Assembly: GCA_963971285.1 (NCBI GenBank)
Contig: OZ020248.1
Span: forward strand, 20,915,873-20,979,872
DNA length: 64,000 nucleotides
Reading direction: 5' to 3'
Origin: Astropecten irregularis
Taxonomy: Eukaryota > Echinodermata > Asteroidea > Paxillosida > Astropectinidae
The notes under the pieces were generated by a model. The model ran no database searches and was not told the origin of the DNA. It worked only from the letters and a program-made list of their open reading frames with translations. Of this stretch, positions 22,438 through 33,589 are shown one piece after another. Each line of letters opens with the position of its first letter. Position 1 is the first letter of the stretch. The position numbers were made by a program, and so were the translations under genes.

Positions 22438-22439
22438 GA

Positions 22440-23215
22440 AGATACAGAGAGTGTATGGATACACATCTTTAAACACTTTGAATTTTTGTAACAGATGCTA
22501 TCAACAAGTCCCCAACTAACAATTGCAAATAATTATAAAGAGTGATTAAAAGTACCTGGCTAGGGTATGTGGATGAGGTAATGGAAAATGGGAATTTCTG
22601 CGTTTGTTTTTAAATATCTTCTGTCTGGAACCAACTTTGGAGCATTGCCAATTTTTGTTTGAATGTGTAAGGGCAATATGCTTGCTTGGGGGTGACCATA
22701 TGTACCTCTATAATACACATATGCAATATGAAGCTTTTCTGATGATCAATCTGAGTATTAGGGGGGCCTGAAAATGAAAATTAATTATTTCCGCAGAATA
22801 AATTTGAGTTTTGAGCTGCCTGTAGAGAGAAAGGGGGATGAGATACAATTGTTTTAAGGCCAGATTTGAGTTCCTTTGGTACAAGTTACCAGCTTTGTAT
22901 CTTATTTTAAAGTTGCTCTTTAGGACATTTCAAAACACAATTTCTTCAATGATGAGTATCGCACGCTTTTAAAGGGCGATACCATGCCCACTTTGACAGG
23001 CCCTAATTCCAAAACGACTTGGAGTTGAAATGTTTAATTTTGCATATAGATGATTGTTAGAAATGAATTTCAGCCAAATCGGAGAGAACAATCCATAAAG
23101 CTGACACTGATGATGAATAAAAGCCTATAAACTCAGGACTTTGTGATAGAAGGAGCAGACTAGTGATTAAATCAATGATATCTAATGATGCTTCACTGCC
23201 ACAGTTGAATATGGG
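22440..23215. other. No gene seen
   Basis: No recognisable coding block; AT-rich. Confidence 0.4.
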
Positions 23216-23480
23216 ATGTCCTTTCATATCCATCGACAAACTGCTCCTTTATAATCTGGTCTGGGTGTTGGTAGATTTTTGCATGTACATATCTATGGCT
23301 TGTTATACTCTCTTTGTAGCGTTGAACAGTTAAACATGCTACCTCCCCTAGTCTTGTTTGTTGGTCTGTCTCTCTGTCGGTCGTAGTCAAAGTCCTTCCC
23401 TCTTCCTATAAATTTCCACAACTCAAATGTGGATTTTCTGTCAGATTTGCTCAGCTTCTTCTTGTTCAACTCCTTGGACT
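23216..23480 (-). mobile_element. Gag-like retroelement scrap
   Basis: Minus-strand reading around 23,290-23,225 gives KIYQHPDQIIKEQFVDGY, clearly related to the Gag-like motif of the Ty3 fragments at 1-60 and 63,000-63,050. Upstream (23,480-23,330) is a lysine/arginine-rich stretch. It is a short fossil, broken, probably of the same family. Confidence 0.45.
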
Positions 23481-23639
23481 TTGACAATGATGTGCATCAT
23501 TGCTTCTACACTCTATTGGAAGCATGACATTAATACATAACACATACATGAAATGGGAGATGTATCGTTTCTCAGCTGAACTGAAGCCTGGAAGGAAGCT
23601 CAATGCACCAACTGATCTTTCCATGGTGTTGGCACAGAG

Positions 23640-24209
23640 TCATATCCAGTGGGCATCCACTGGTATGCCCTGTAAGATACAATAGATAAGCTGCTCGAAA
23701 GCCTCACTGACCACTTTCAGTGCATGGATAGCTCGGTTGTAGTGGTGACCCGACAGAACACCACGTATGGACCCTTCCGCAACTACGAGGGATTCAATGA
23801 GGATGTCTTTCAACCCAGCATCGCCGAATCTCTTGCCTATGACACTGAGGAAGGACATTCAGGTATGAAATTCCCCAAGACGAATGACTAACCTGTCCTT
23901 AAGCACATCGTTAGCCCAGCGAATCTCCTGGATCTTGGCGTAGATTGCCTGATTAAAGACCAGAATAGCCTGATGGCACTGGAATCTATCAGCCATGTCC
24001 AAACTGCGCTGGATGATTGTATTGACCGTAGTCATATCAGTGGGAGTGGCCTCAATGACAGGCAAGTAGTGCACTGATGTCAACTGAATGGGGTAACTGG
24101 CAGTGGCTATATTATATCCTGTCCAACCAGGAACATTGTTACCTCCATCCATAAATTCCCTGACACATTTGCCACTGAATGTAGTTAGGCGAACATCAAG
24201 AGCAGCCAA
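23640..24209 (-). pseudogene. Uncharacterised invertebrate TE-associated family (GVLSGHHYNR motif)
   Basis: Minus strand: LTTFSGKCVREFMDGGNN, YNIATASYPIQLTSVHYLPV, IEATPTDMTTVNTIIQRSLD, ILVFNQAIYAKIQEIRW, DRLVIRLGEFHT, a stop, then MSFLSVIGKRFGDAGLKDIL, EGSIRGVLSGHHYNRAI. I know this signature (P-T-D-x-x-T-V-N ... F-D/N-x-A-I-Y-A-K ... G-x-F-H ... G-V-L-S-G-x-H-Y-N-R) from repeated, unnamed proteins in corals, molluscs and amphioxus; no function is established to my knowledge. The single in-frame TGA after FHT is the only break in about 190 codons. The 5' part is caught in a tandem duplication. Confidence 0.55.
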
Positions 24210-24395
24210 CTGCAGATTTTGTGTTTCGTTTCGCCCGTCGCCCTGGCAGTGGCTATATTATATCCTGTCCAACCAGGAATATCGTTACCTCCATCCATAA
24301 ATTCCCTGACACATTTGCCACTGAATGTAGTTAGGCGAACATCAAGAGCAGCCAACTGCAAAAAAAAAAACTGCAGATTTTGTGTTTCGTTTCGC
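24097..24395. repeat. Local tandem duplication of a 146-bp unit
   Basis: Bases 24,097-24,242 recur from 24,243 with about two substitutions. Near its end the second copy carries an inserted run of about ten A plus a repeated CTGCA before rejoining the shared sequence (GATTTTGTGTTTCGTTTCGC). The unit includes the 5' end of the uncharacterised coding fragment. Likely a recent local duplication, or an assembly artefact. Confidence 0.8.
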
Positions 24396-27190
24396 CCGTC
24401 AGGGAAAAAAGGGAGCGCATCTCTTCTTCTTTCTCATTCATCGATGCAGAACGAGAAACATCGAGGGGGGTGTGAACCACCCCCTTGACTCACACATATA
24501 TTCGCTGGGTAGGCTTGTCAGCAGCGGCCGAATCCCTTTTTCAAGCGTCGGTTCCTGACAAGCTGTCTCAATTTAGTGACAGCCGGCAAACTTTTTGCGG
24601 TTCCTATAGAGAGTAAAAAGGAAACGTGACTGTGTATGACAAATAAATCATCCGATAAAGTAAGAATTGGTACATCGTGGTACATCCTAACCCCATATAT
24701 CAAATGAAAGCTGCTTTCATGCTCTATCCGATTGTGTGGGGTTCGTACCTTGAGAACGTGGTCCTTTAGCGATACAATGACTTATAAGCCTGGCTTCTGG
24801 GGAGAAGTTTGCTGTTGAGTCCACTGGTCTAGTATCAGACTCACAAAGTACGCACAACAAATGGAGCGTTGCCAGCCTAATCTGGCCATACCACGCATGC
24901 GTCCTTTACAGCTAGACGCAAGATCAGACTAGGCCGAGTCGGCCGGCCTATATGCATATTGCATGCAGCAGGTTCTCTGACATGCTGCTACCCCATTTGC
25001 AAGTATTTTTTTCGTAATTTTTTTTTTCAAAAGACATTTTTGACAATACTTTATAACAACAAACTTCAGTCATTGGCATCATGATTTCCACAATTTTATT
25101 AAATTGACCAGTACTTTTCGTGGTTATTTTGATTTTATCTTCCTTTCAAGAAATGTGTTTTTCAGCTGAATGAGTGATAAGCTGGCAAGTTAGAAATATT
25201 TTTAGTTAAAAATTGTATGTTAATTATGCTAATTAATTACTGCACTAATTAATTACAAAAACCTTCAAATTCCTCGTGAACAATTTATTTGATCATCAAC
25301 AAACTCAATTGTGTTGAACAATTGCATAATGAGTGAACTAGGTCATTTCATGGCTTCATATTTTCCTAATTACATAATTACACTAATTAACATCCCAATT
25401 ACTATGTCAATTAGTGTTAAAAACCATAAAAAGTCATACTTGACATAAATTTTGGGCTGACTGATATTGCTTTCACTTTGAAAAAATACTTTGTTTCATA
25501 AAACATGAGCACAGGTAATTTTTTTCTAGGATGCCAGGATTTGAGTCATTTATTAATTAAGACTTAATGAGGAATTCAAAAAATCTTTACAAATTAACTA
25601 AATTGCCCTCTTGTCTCCAAATCACTCTTCTTGAAGAATTCCCATGTAGCTTTAAATATTCAAAGAATGGGATCAATCCTGTTTATACTTCTCCAGATAT
25701 GACTTGCTGAAGTGGCCATCAGATTCCATAAATCCCCAATGTACTCAAAAGGACCATCATAGAAAAATGAAAAAATTAGAAGATTAATGGCCCATTTTCA
25801 AGATTTAATTTCTTAGCTCTGAGGGTCTTGTTGGCTGTGAAACTCCTGTAACAGAAACAAAACAAACAGTTTTTCATATAACCTGAATATAAACTCTGTA
25901 GATTAAGTGGTTTGGTTTCTGTGGGCCTAATTAAGAGGTGATAAAGTGATTGATGGCTCAAGGTAATTGGGGTCAAAGGTCAAGAGTGGGATTGGGCTCA
26001 GGGATAATCTGTTCTAGCTCGGGATTGCCTTGGCCGATTTTCTTCAAACAAAGACCAGTTGTTTTCTTTCAACCTGTTCTATGGTTTGGGCTGCGATTGA
26101 AGAGCCCTGATGCTTTGGAAAAAAATGGTCTGGCCTCCCTAATGATATGATGATTTTGTTTTGGGAGCTTTTGCTAGGATGTATGCATGTTATGCATATC
26201 ATAATGAAACACATTTCGATAATTGAGATTTTATTGAAATGAAGAAAGATCTCTGAAGTATTTCAAAGATAGCATACTAGTCGTATTGCATGGTTTCTTT
26301 GGCTCTCACTCTCAGGTGTCAGTTACAGGTGTCAGCCTTGGGTCTCAGGTGCTACCTATATGTTGAGACTTGGCTAGCATCAGTGGTTACCGTGGTTACA
26401 GTCGTCAGTTCAGATTGTAATTCAATGGAGAGTGCGGAGATCCATGCAGCTCTGGTGGATGTTTGAGCAGAACCATCCATTGGAGTGAGTTGCAGCCTGC
26501 AGGTGGTGTGAACACTACCCACAATCAGACTGTTTACTGAGGTGCCTGGAGTTGGAGTCATCCTCGGGCCATAGGATACGGAGATAGTCTGTGGATTTCA
26601 GTCGGCAACTGTTACAGTAACAGCACAGGAACTCTGAACTAAATAGTGAGCTGTGACTGGAATGCTCACACGCGTTTGGAACTGTCGGTTCATTACACGG
26701 AAGTGATCTGAGAAAATCCAGGATCCTGGTAGAGTAGTAGACGTACATGTACATGTTTATGATATAATTGAGCGCTCATATTGTTCATTGCCAATCTTAT
26801 TTACTTTTTCACTTTATTCAACTTTGTTATTGCTGTTGAACCTTGTGTTCAAAGAATTACAAACATTTATTACATTTAACAGAACTGAGTTGTGTTTTGA
26901 CAGGTTGTGTTGAATTAAAAGTGTTGAAATCTAAAGAATGGAAGTTTTGTGAATGTGAGTTACATTTCTGGGTTACAGTATGTTTCTACCAGCACCATAA
27001 TTAATTTGGGCCATGCATGAGCGTCATTCTTGGCGGATACCGGCGCATTTAAGTGTCCACTATTATTATTATTATCTATTATTATTATTATCTATTATCT
27101 TCATATCCTGAAAGTTATATGTAAATCTGTTTGAGTATGTTACCAATCATGTACTGTACCTTTAATTGTATTGCACCAATACATTGACTA
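24396..27190. other. No gene seen; AT-rich stretch
   Basis: 24,410-24,560 contains a short C/G hairpin (GGGGGGTGTGAACCACCCCC). 25,000-25,800 is strongly AT-rich with ATTAATTA motifs. 26,300-26,560 has loosely repeated GGTGTCAG/GTTACCGTGGTTAC motifs. No coding block is recognised. Confidence 0.4.
27056..27105. repeat. (TAT)n microsatellite
   Basis: Interrupted TATTATTAT/CTATTATTA tract. Confidence 0.85.
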
Positions 27191-27195
27191 TTCTA

Positions 27196-27560
27196 CATAC
27201 CCCAAGACCAATGACGACTCCAGGAACAAAATATACCATGTCATCCAGGAAGGTTTGTAGTGTCTTCAACAAGGTCCCTTGACTTGGCCGGGCCTGTGGT
27301 AACTCCGTCATACAGAGCGGCTAGGCCCAGGCCAAGGAACTCTTCCTCGGTCCACCCATATCTTGTACCTGTTCACCCATAGAGGCAACCTTTATGGGGA
27401 GGTGGGCATTGTATGATGGCGCTGACAGCTCATCTACATGTATCATACTTCTAAAAATGCTCAGCCTTGAGATTGTGATCTCGCAGGTGTCACCCTTGGT
27501 GAAATCAGCAGCATTTTCAGGAATGTTTAGTGACCTACCCTGTACAGTAGGTACAATTGC
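27196..27560 (-). pseudogene. HECT-like domain fragment, copy 1
   Basis: Minus strand: VDELSAPSYNAHLPIKVASM, GEQVQDMGGPRK, then in another frame EEFLGLGLAALYDGVTTGPA. The P-[IL]-K-V-x-F-x-G-E-x-x-x-D-x-G-G-P-R-x-E-F-L pattern is the N-lobe start of HECT ubiquitin ligases. A related copy lies at 33,016-33,300 with the same flanking words (VDELSA, TSGPVTSRSLV versus TTGPAKSRDLV). HECT-like tails of this kind occur in TE-borne proteins of aquatic animals. One frameshift after GPRK; the catalytic-cysteine lobe is absent. Confidence 0.5.
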
Positions 27561-28031
27561 CTGAAGGCAATAATGACATTTCTTGTTGGGGGAACTGCTG
27601 TTATGTAAAGAAAATCAAACTCTCAGTATGGATAGCTTGTAATGACGATATGAGATCTATAGAGTTCTTTGTGAGTTCTACAGGCTATATTACAGTTACT
27701 TGAAATGGTTGAAATTAAAATAACATGAACATATTCAAATACCCTCGCCCACATATACATGGTATTAACTGCAATGTACATGTACTATTATTAATACATG
27801 TTTTTATAATAATCAAACAACCACAAGTACTAAGCGAATTGACTGGATGAAGTTATTGAAACATTCACTTTTCAAAGAAGTAAGATTTGTTTGTTAAAAA
27901 GGTTAAATGACAAAATATACGCCGACAATTTAGACTGACCAAAGATGTCAATTGAACAAATATCTATAAAAATCATCAAATAACTACACGGGAAAGTGAC
28001 TGATTTTTAAGTCATTGAAAAGTCAAAAAGT

Positions 28032-28134
28032 GACTGGATCGGGATTCGAACTGGTGACCTCAGTCAGGGCTGGATAGCTCAGTTGGTAGAGCGCCTGTAC
28101 GGTATTGGTTGCCGGTTCGAATCCCGCTCTAGTC
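28032..28134. repeat. Inverted pair of tRNA-derived sequences (SINE-like or tRNA pseudogene)
   Basis: 28,068-28,134 (plus) has tRNA hallmarks: a 7-bp acceptor stem, A box TAGCTCAGTTGG with a GCTC/GAGC D-stem, and B box GGTTCGAATCC. The anticodon arm is short and does not pair, so it is not a functional tRNA. 28,032-28,059 is the reverse complement of a similar 3' half (GGGATTCGAACTGG is an inverted B box); 22 of 28 bases match the right arm. Head-to-head tRNA-like halves form a hairpin. Confidence 0.65.
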
Positions 28135-28283
28135 AATTTGTCTTTGTTCACTTTTCAAATATCCATAAACTTAAATCAAACAAAATGTGCGATAAAGATG
28201 TGTACAAATATGAAAAATATAAATTAACACTTGATTAATACTGGATGGTTAACATGTATGTCACTATTATGTAAATGTTTACT

Positions 28284-28970
28284 CTACATGCTTTGGCTTC
28301 CAGAACCAGTATTTGCTATCTCCGTCTTAAATAGAATTTTATGGATTTGAAATTTCACCCTTGATTGCACATTGGAGGGTAGCTTGCGACATATGTCTGC
28401 CATGGACCGAAAAAACACATCATATTCATCTTCTTCATTCTTGGTGTGGGCCTCCCTCCCATCTTTGAGATAATTTAGGATCTCTTCCTCGAGTTGCGAG
28501 GACTCTTACCGCCTTCACTTTCTGGGATTCTTTGATATGGTTGGGATTGGACTGGGAGTAGGACATGATGTGCTACTAGTGCTTGCTGTAGTGTCACCTT
28601 CACTGACATTGCCATCACTATCTTCCACGTCCGAATCAACACTGACTGCGATGTTGCTATGTGTGCTGTCAATTGACAAATCAAAAATAAGAATAATTAA
28701 GTACATGTATTGTGTACTGTAACGTCTATCTTTTGAGTTACAACTTATGATTTGGAATGGTTCATATGACCAGACAGATGCGTAATGAATCAAATACTGT
28801 ACATACACTCTGGGCTTAATGTAGGGCAGTAGAAATTCCAGGATGGCTTCGTATTTGTAGGGTTTTACTGTTTTCGCTGCTTGGCCACTCTTTGTCTTTT
28901 GCTTGTTTCATGACTTAATAAATGCATCACGGACATCTTTCCATTTCCTGGCAGCTTGTGCCCCTAATAA
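28284..28970 (-). CDS. MADF-BESS domain protein (damaged)
   Basis: Exon 28,970-28,807 encodes the second half of a MADF domain (RKWKDVRDAFIKS, a stop, then KQKTKSGQAAKTVKPYKYEA, ILEFLLPYIKPR). Exon 28,665-28,284 encodes an acidic serine-rich linker (SVDSDVEDSDGNVSEGD) and, after a one-base frame change near 28,500, a BESS motif: DEYDVFFRSMADICRKLP, SNVQSRVKFQIHKILFK. MADF binds DNA and BESS mediates protein contacts in insect and other invertebrate regulators; Harbinger elements also carry MADF/Myb proteins. Introns have good GTATGT and TTGACAG borders. The first MADF half is not found upstream. One stop and one frameshift suggest a pseudogene. A second MADF copy is at 62.46-62.7 kb. Confidence 0.65.
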
Positions 28971-29344
28971 ATACAAAGATAAGAAGATAAACAAAACAAA
29001 CTAATGTTAAATTTATCATTTTTCTGCAGCTGATTGGCCATAGGTGATTCATACAAGAGCATATATCGGTTTGTCGACTCAGCCGCGCGGATTATCCACC
29101 CCCAATGTAAACAATCCCATAGAATAGCATGCGTTCTATATTTTTTACCGCGCGGAAATCCGTTACCGCTCTCCTGTGTAAACGGGCCTTAAAAGTCCAA
29201 CTAGTTGGACACTAGGCCTCACAAACCGAACACAATGGAACACATGACATACTGCCTTTACCATTAACAATGAGATCCGAAACAGTCAGTTACATCACAA
29301 AGTGAGTGAGTGTTGAGGCAAATTTAGGTCCACCTGGACTTTCT

Positions 29345-30030
29345 TGAGATCTTGCTTCTTCAACCAACTACTGGTATGTGTTTAGCAGACCACAGTGGAA
29401 TGGCAAATTCCGATTGCCTGACCTGTGTTCTGGGTGCTGGTTATGGTGTTCGTGACGGCCAAATGCAGGTTATGGCTGAAACAGTTCAACATGTTCAACC
29501 ATGGCCATCAGATATCTCTGACTGCCTTCATGATATTGGCGTCATTGTCCGTCATGATGCAGGACATCTTCTCCACTGGTAGATCCCATTCCCGTAAGCT
29601 AAATGTCAGCGCCTGGGACAGAGTCTCAGCAGTGTGGTTTTCTGGGACGAATGCCATCTGCAGACATTGACTTTGGAGTTCCCATTTATCTGTGATGAAG
29701 TGAACCGTAACACTCATGTAGGGGTCCATGGTTGTACTGGACCACATGTCCGTAGTAGCGGTGAACTTCAGCTCTCACTATGTTGTACAAGGCATGTGTC
29801 GCTACGGTAGAAAAATACTTCCTACCAGGAAGCTCATACTGGCGATCAACTGCCACCAGCATCTTCCGGAATCCTTCTTTCTCCACGGTGTAGATTGGCA
29901 GCATCTCTTTAGCCAGGAAATTGGTGACGGAGTCGGTCAACTCTCTCCAGCGGCTGCTATCTCTGGTGTATTTTCTACATCTGGTGAAAACCTCGGTGAT
30001 GGTCGGTTGTGTCGGGCCTTCTGAAGTTTT
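29345..30030 (-). pseudogene. hAT (ZBED1-like) transposase N-terminal to catalytic fragment
   Basis: Minus strand from about 30,000: SITKLQKARHNRPS, TDSVTNFLAKEMLPIYTVEK, EGFRKMLVAVDRQYELPGRK, YFSTVATHALYNIV; then, in a second frame from about 29,747: DPYMSVTVHFITDKWELQS, HTAETLSQALTFSLREWDL and CIMTDNDANIMKAV. This is the order of ZBED1-type hAT transposases (helical domain, then the first catalytic aspartates around W-T-S...Y-M-x-V-T-x-H-F-I and V-T-D-N-A-x-N). A frameshift near 29,740 separates the parts. The BED finger and C-terminus are missing. Confidence 0.75.
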
Positions 30031-30533
30031 GTTATACTTGGGCGGTAATATATTCTGTTGAATAAGGGCAGAATGGATACACCATTATAATTCTGAAGTG
30101 TACTGGTCACTTGAATAATGGTTCTTTCACAAGTGACCAGCACATACACTGAAGATCAGTCATCCCCCTTCCCCAATTACCCACCCTTCATTATGATCGG
30201 ATATTTGCTTGTGTTTCTAGAAAAAAATGGCAAAATTGATTATTCAAAAATCCGGTTCGCCACAGTAAACGCATCTGGTGCTGAAGTACTGTCAGACAAC
30301 TGGGAATAAGAAAGAAACGGAATGCATTTAGAGCGGACCCACGCTAAACACGTTTAAAGCCAGACTGACGGTTACACAGATCCTCTTTGGCCTGGCACGG
30401 TTTTTATACCAAATTTACACTTAAAATGTGATATGCCAAGTTGTTTTGTTGGTGTTGTAGTTCTACAATGTAATTGAGAAAGGTGTGTACATTAATAATT
30501 ATGTAAATACTTTGGGCAATGCCATGTACATAC

Positions 30534-30733
30534 CAGTGTAGTATGCTGTTTCTATTTGGCTGGAACACATGATAGACTCTCTTGATACATGCACGCTGTA
30601 CTTTTCATGACTTGGGGGAAAGAGTGAGTTCCCATATTGATAACTCAACTCGTCCTCTATTTCAATGATGACGTCTCTCTCCCGGGAGGAAAGCTTCTTG
30701 GCTGAGTAAACCAGACGTCGCTTCCCACATTCC
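30534..30733 (-). CDS. Single exon of an uncharacterised family (CGKRRLVYS motif)
   Basis: A 200-bp exon with AG|GG acceptor and TG|GTATGT donor encodes CRECGKRRLVYSAKKLSSRE, DVIIEIEDELSYQYGNSLFP and SRESIMCSSQIETAYYTG. The C-x-x-C-G-K-x-R-x-V-Y-S ... L-E-x-x-x-Y-x-x-G-x-x-L-F ... I-E-x-x-Y-Y pattern recurs in cnidarian and mollusc proteins I know only as uncharacterised and often repeated. Function unknown; the CxxC could bind zinc. No neighbouring exon found. Confidence 0.45.
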
Positions 30734-30814
30734 CTGCATTATATGTGCATTCTCTAGAAAACAATTTTAAACAGGCGTATATGTACGTATGTAATTTATG
30801 TTACACTGGATTTT

Positions 30815-31130
30815 CAATTTAAAACCAACGGGAACCTCCAATCCATTGATCGGTTTTGTCTTGGCTGGAAGGAGCTGTCCTGAATTTGCTTTTATGAAAC
30901 AATGGTGATTGGGCAAACACTAGTGCGTCATGGACACTGCCTGGGTAGCCAACATTTATGTTGAGGAATCTATAGCATTGATCAACTAACCCTTGAAGCA
31001 CAACAGAATAAAATCCTTTCCTGTTGTAGTAATCATTTCTGAATGCACGCTGTGCTTTTATTGGGAGATGGCCCCAAAGCATTGTGGGAAACCCCACCTC
31101 GCATCAAATCCTTTGATGCCGTCTGTTGAC
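30815..31130 (-). pseudogene. Harbinger nuclease (HARBI1/DDE_4) fragment
   Basis: Minus strand: HLPIKAQRAFRNDYYNRKGF, YSVVLQGLVDQCYRFLNINV, GYPGSVHDALVFAQSPLFHK. The Y-x-N-R-K-G-[FY]-x-S-x-x-x-Q ... G-x-P-G-S-V-H-D block is the hallmark of DDE_4 nucleases of PIF/Harbinger transposons. Only about 90 residues remain; neither the last catalytic glutamate nor the N-terminus is seen. No TIRs are recognised around it. Confidence 0.75.
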
Positions 31131-31139
31131 ATTTTACAT

Positions 31140-32085
31140 ACGGGAATTCTGATGATTTGCTTCGTCATCGTCTTTGTTATTGCACAGCACACCGAGACAC
31201 AAAGTAAAAACACCGAATAAAATCACAGTCACTTCAGTGTTCACTTCCGCAGTTCACATTTGTGGCAAGCCTCCAAACAGTGATTGCAACACATTGCTCA
31301 ACGCGGAGGAATTTTGAGAAGTTGCCTAAGCAAACTTGATTATTACATGTATCTTTGAACTACATGTACATCCATATTTGTAAAACGACATTCCAATAAG
31401 AGCTGGGATCAACCTAAACTGTGAAGATCTCATCTTGGATACCATTGCTAGAACAACAGTTAAGTACAGGAAGAAGAAGCCAGACATTGTTGCCATTCAG
31501 TACATCTGTACATCTGTTGCTCATGCTACAACAATGGTGTATTGTGACCTGAACATTTTGTATTTGACTCTTTTAATGTCTGAAGTTCAAACATAAAGTT
31601 TATTTCTTAAGCTCTGGTATGACAAACCAAAAACAATGTTTTTCTTATCCACTTATCCTGGCATATGCTCTGCTAACACAAATGCTGCATGGGACCATCA
31701 ACTAGGAGAGAATGTGTGGAACTTGGAATTATTCAATCTGGCAGGCAATTTGTGGAACCATACAACATGTCACAGTTCATTCTCATCTCTTACATTAATG
31801 AATGAATGCCCTTCAGATTCAGATTCAGATTCAATTCACATAATTTACATTCTGCACAGGACAATTGAAATTTACAAGACAACAAAACCAAACAAAATAT
31901 GTTGCTGTGAATTATCCAGGTAATTCAAACACTACTAGGTGTTCAACACATACATGTACATCAACGCTTACATTTAACGCATAACAATTAAAAAGCCTGA
32001 GTCAAGTAAAAGCATAACACAGCCACTAGGACTAATCATTTGAATGAAGTGCATTAACATTCTTCAGTTAATTTAAAAAGTACTT
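31140..32085. other. No gene seen
   Basis: 31,400-31,590 is open on the plus strand (INLNCEDLILDTIARTTVKY) but matches nothing I know, and I do not count it as a gene. A short GATTCA microsatellite lies at 31,816-31,838. The stretch after it (AATTCACATAATTTACATTC) resembles the 3' tail of a LINE, not provable here. Confidence 0.4.
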
Positions 32086-32089
32086 ACTT

Positions 32090-32560
32090 CTTGTGTAATA
32101 AGGTAGATTCGCACTGGTTGAGTTTTCACCTCCTCAAAGTAACCCTCTATGGTGAAGGGTGCTCCATTTTGGAGGGATGAATCCAAATCTTGGCCGTTAA
32201 ATGTGGAAAGATTGTAATTGAAATTTTCAATTTTTATTGCCTGTGCTTCGTTTGTCCAAGACCACGTACAAACTTTAAATGAAAAAGAAAACCTCCGTGC
32301 TTGAAATCAGGAACTGGATGTCTTGCATCAGAGCGCCCTTCTGTACGTTGCCCCCTCCCACCTTCACACTTACATGTAGGTGGCCATTGTACCTGTTGTT
32401 CCGGAGCTGGTTGTCAGTGAATACAAGGCCCATGAACTTAAGCACAAGTCCGTGTCCATTTTGGGCCTTGAAGCATGTACCTCAAACTCTGACTTCTTCA
32501 ATTCCATGTTGTGATGTTCATCTCCGATGGTGACATAGAAGTTCCCCGTCCCTCAAGTAA
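32090..32560 (-). CDS. Possible BEN-like coding remnant
   Basis: Minus strand, several frames: LAELNLAKASLLEGRGTSM; GLVLKFMGLVFTDNQLRNNR, YNGHLHVSVKVGGGNVQKGA, LMQDIQFLIS; then FNGQDLDSSLQNGAPFTIEG, YFEEVKTQPVRIYLITQ. The FMGLVFTDNQLRNNRYNG segment resembles the BEN consensus (K-L-x-x-x-V-F-[ST]-x-E-E-L-x-x-S-x-x-x-G) seen better at 54.3-54.5 kb. The match is weak and frames change, so at best it is a decayed gene. Confidence 0.3.
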
Positions 32561-32639
32561 GCTGGCTTTCGCGAGGTTGAGCTCAGCTAGGTGGCAGTTG
32601 TTCCTCTATGAGGCCTGTCATGACTCTGGCGATCATATC

Positions 32640-32900
32640 AGTTGATGCCTACAACTCATTGATTGCCATGAAGTACTGGTTGTAGATGATGAGTTGATTC
32701 ATTACTGCAACATATGTAGTTTCATCAATAAGGAGGCTGAATATTGGACTTTCATGTATTTCCTTCAGGATATTTTCTCTTGATACAGCAGCAAGAACTC
32801 CCTGCAACCCATTGATTGCTGTGAGCATCTTCTGCTGGTTTTCTTAAATTTCAAAAATGTCAAGACGCCTATTGATGGCATCAAATGTCCCATCCTGATC
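32640..32900 (-). pseudogene. hAT transposase scrap (DUF4371/ZMYM-type)
   Basis: Minus strand: NILKEIHESPIFSLLIDETT followed by YVAVMNQLIIYNQYF. The I-x-K-E-I-H-x-S-P-x-F-S-L-x-x-D-E-T-T-D block is the first catalytic aspartate region of ZMYM-type hAT transposases. Upstream 32,900-32,800 is a short helical stretch. Too short for more. Confidence 0.55.
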
Positions 32901-33015
32901 TAACAGTATTTAGATATTTCATTACGATGTGCCATTGTGTTTCTCAGGTAATTAAATTTTTAAATACATGTATATATGCCACATTTAATATAATTTATAA
33001 CTACAATAGAATAAA

Positions 33016-33300
33016 TCAAGGCAAAAAAGGACACCAACCAATTACAATTCTGGCGACATAAAATGCTTTCCTATCAAGGTACATGTAGGAAGTGCCCGAA
33101 GTTTGTTGAGTAACAAGTGACCTTGATGTGACTGGGCCAGATGTTAGTTTATCATGGACATTATTTAATGCAAGATGGAGATTTAACTCTTTGTGAGGTC
33201 CTCTGAGATCCTGCCCTTTCTCGCCCATGAACTGTACTTTCAAAGGGAGGCATGGATTATACACCTTGGCAGATAGCTCATCCACCCTATTCCTCATCAA
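33016..33300 (-). pseudogene. HECT-like domain fragment, copy 2
   Basis: Minus strand: RVDELSAKVYNPCLPLKVQF, MGEKGQDLRGPHKELNLHLA, then TSGPVTSRSLVTQQTSGTSY. Same family as 27,196-27,560, as shared VDELSA, GE-x-x-QD-x-x-GP and S-R-x-L-V words show. The GGP of canonical HECT domains is GPH here. The C-lobe with the catalytic cysteine is missing. Confidence 0.5.
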
Positions 33301-33589
33301 ACTCCTCCACTGCTATCCCACTAGCTGCCTTCTCTCACATGTTTTTCTCTTTCACACAGTCCATCAGATGTTTCACTCTATCAGTATCACAAACAGCTCG
33401 TTTATCAACATTGAAATTGCAAGCCTTCAAGGCATCGGCAACTTCCTACCAAGCTGATCCTGACACTGACAGTGACACTGTTGTCACATATGCTGCCCCT
33501 GCAGCATCTGTCAGTACAACTCAGTTGATGTTTTTTTACAAGTACATTTCTTATCGAAACACCCATAATTGCATCGGCACATTTTCTGA

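Noticed and set aside
28068-28134. Functional tRNA gene
   Set aside because: A and B boxes and acceptor stem are good, but the anticodon arm is too short and unpaired, and an inverted half-copy adjoins it.
31400-31600. Plus-strand exon (INLNCEDLILDTIART) that would break the one-strand rule
   Set aside because: No known motif, ends in a stop without a clear donor, and no neighbouring exon; not strong enough to count as coding.
31816-31838. GATTCA repeats as a regulatory array
   Set aside because: A simple short microsatellite, probably a LINE tail.
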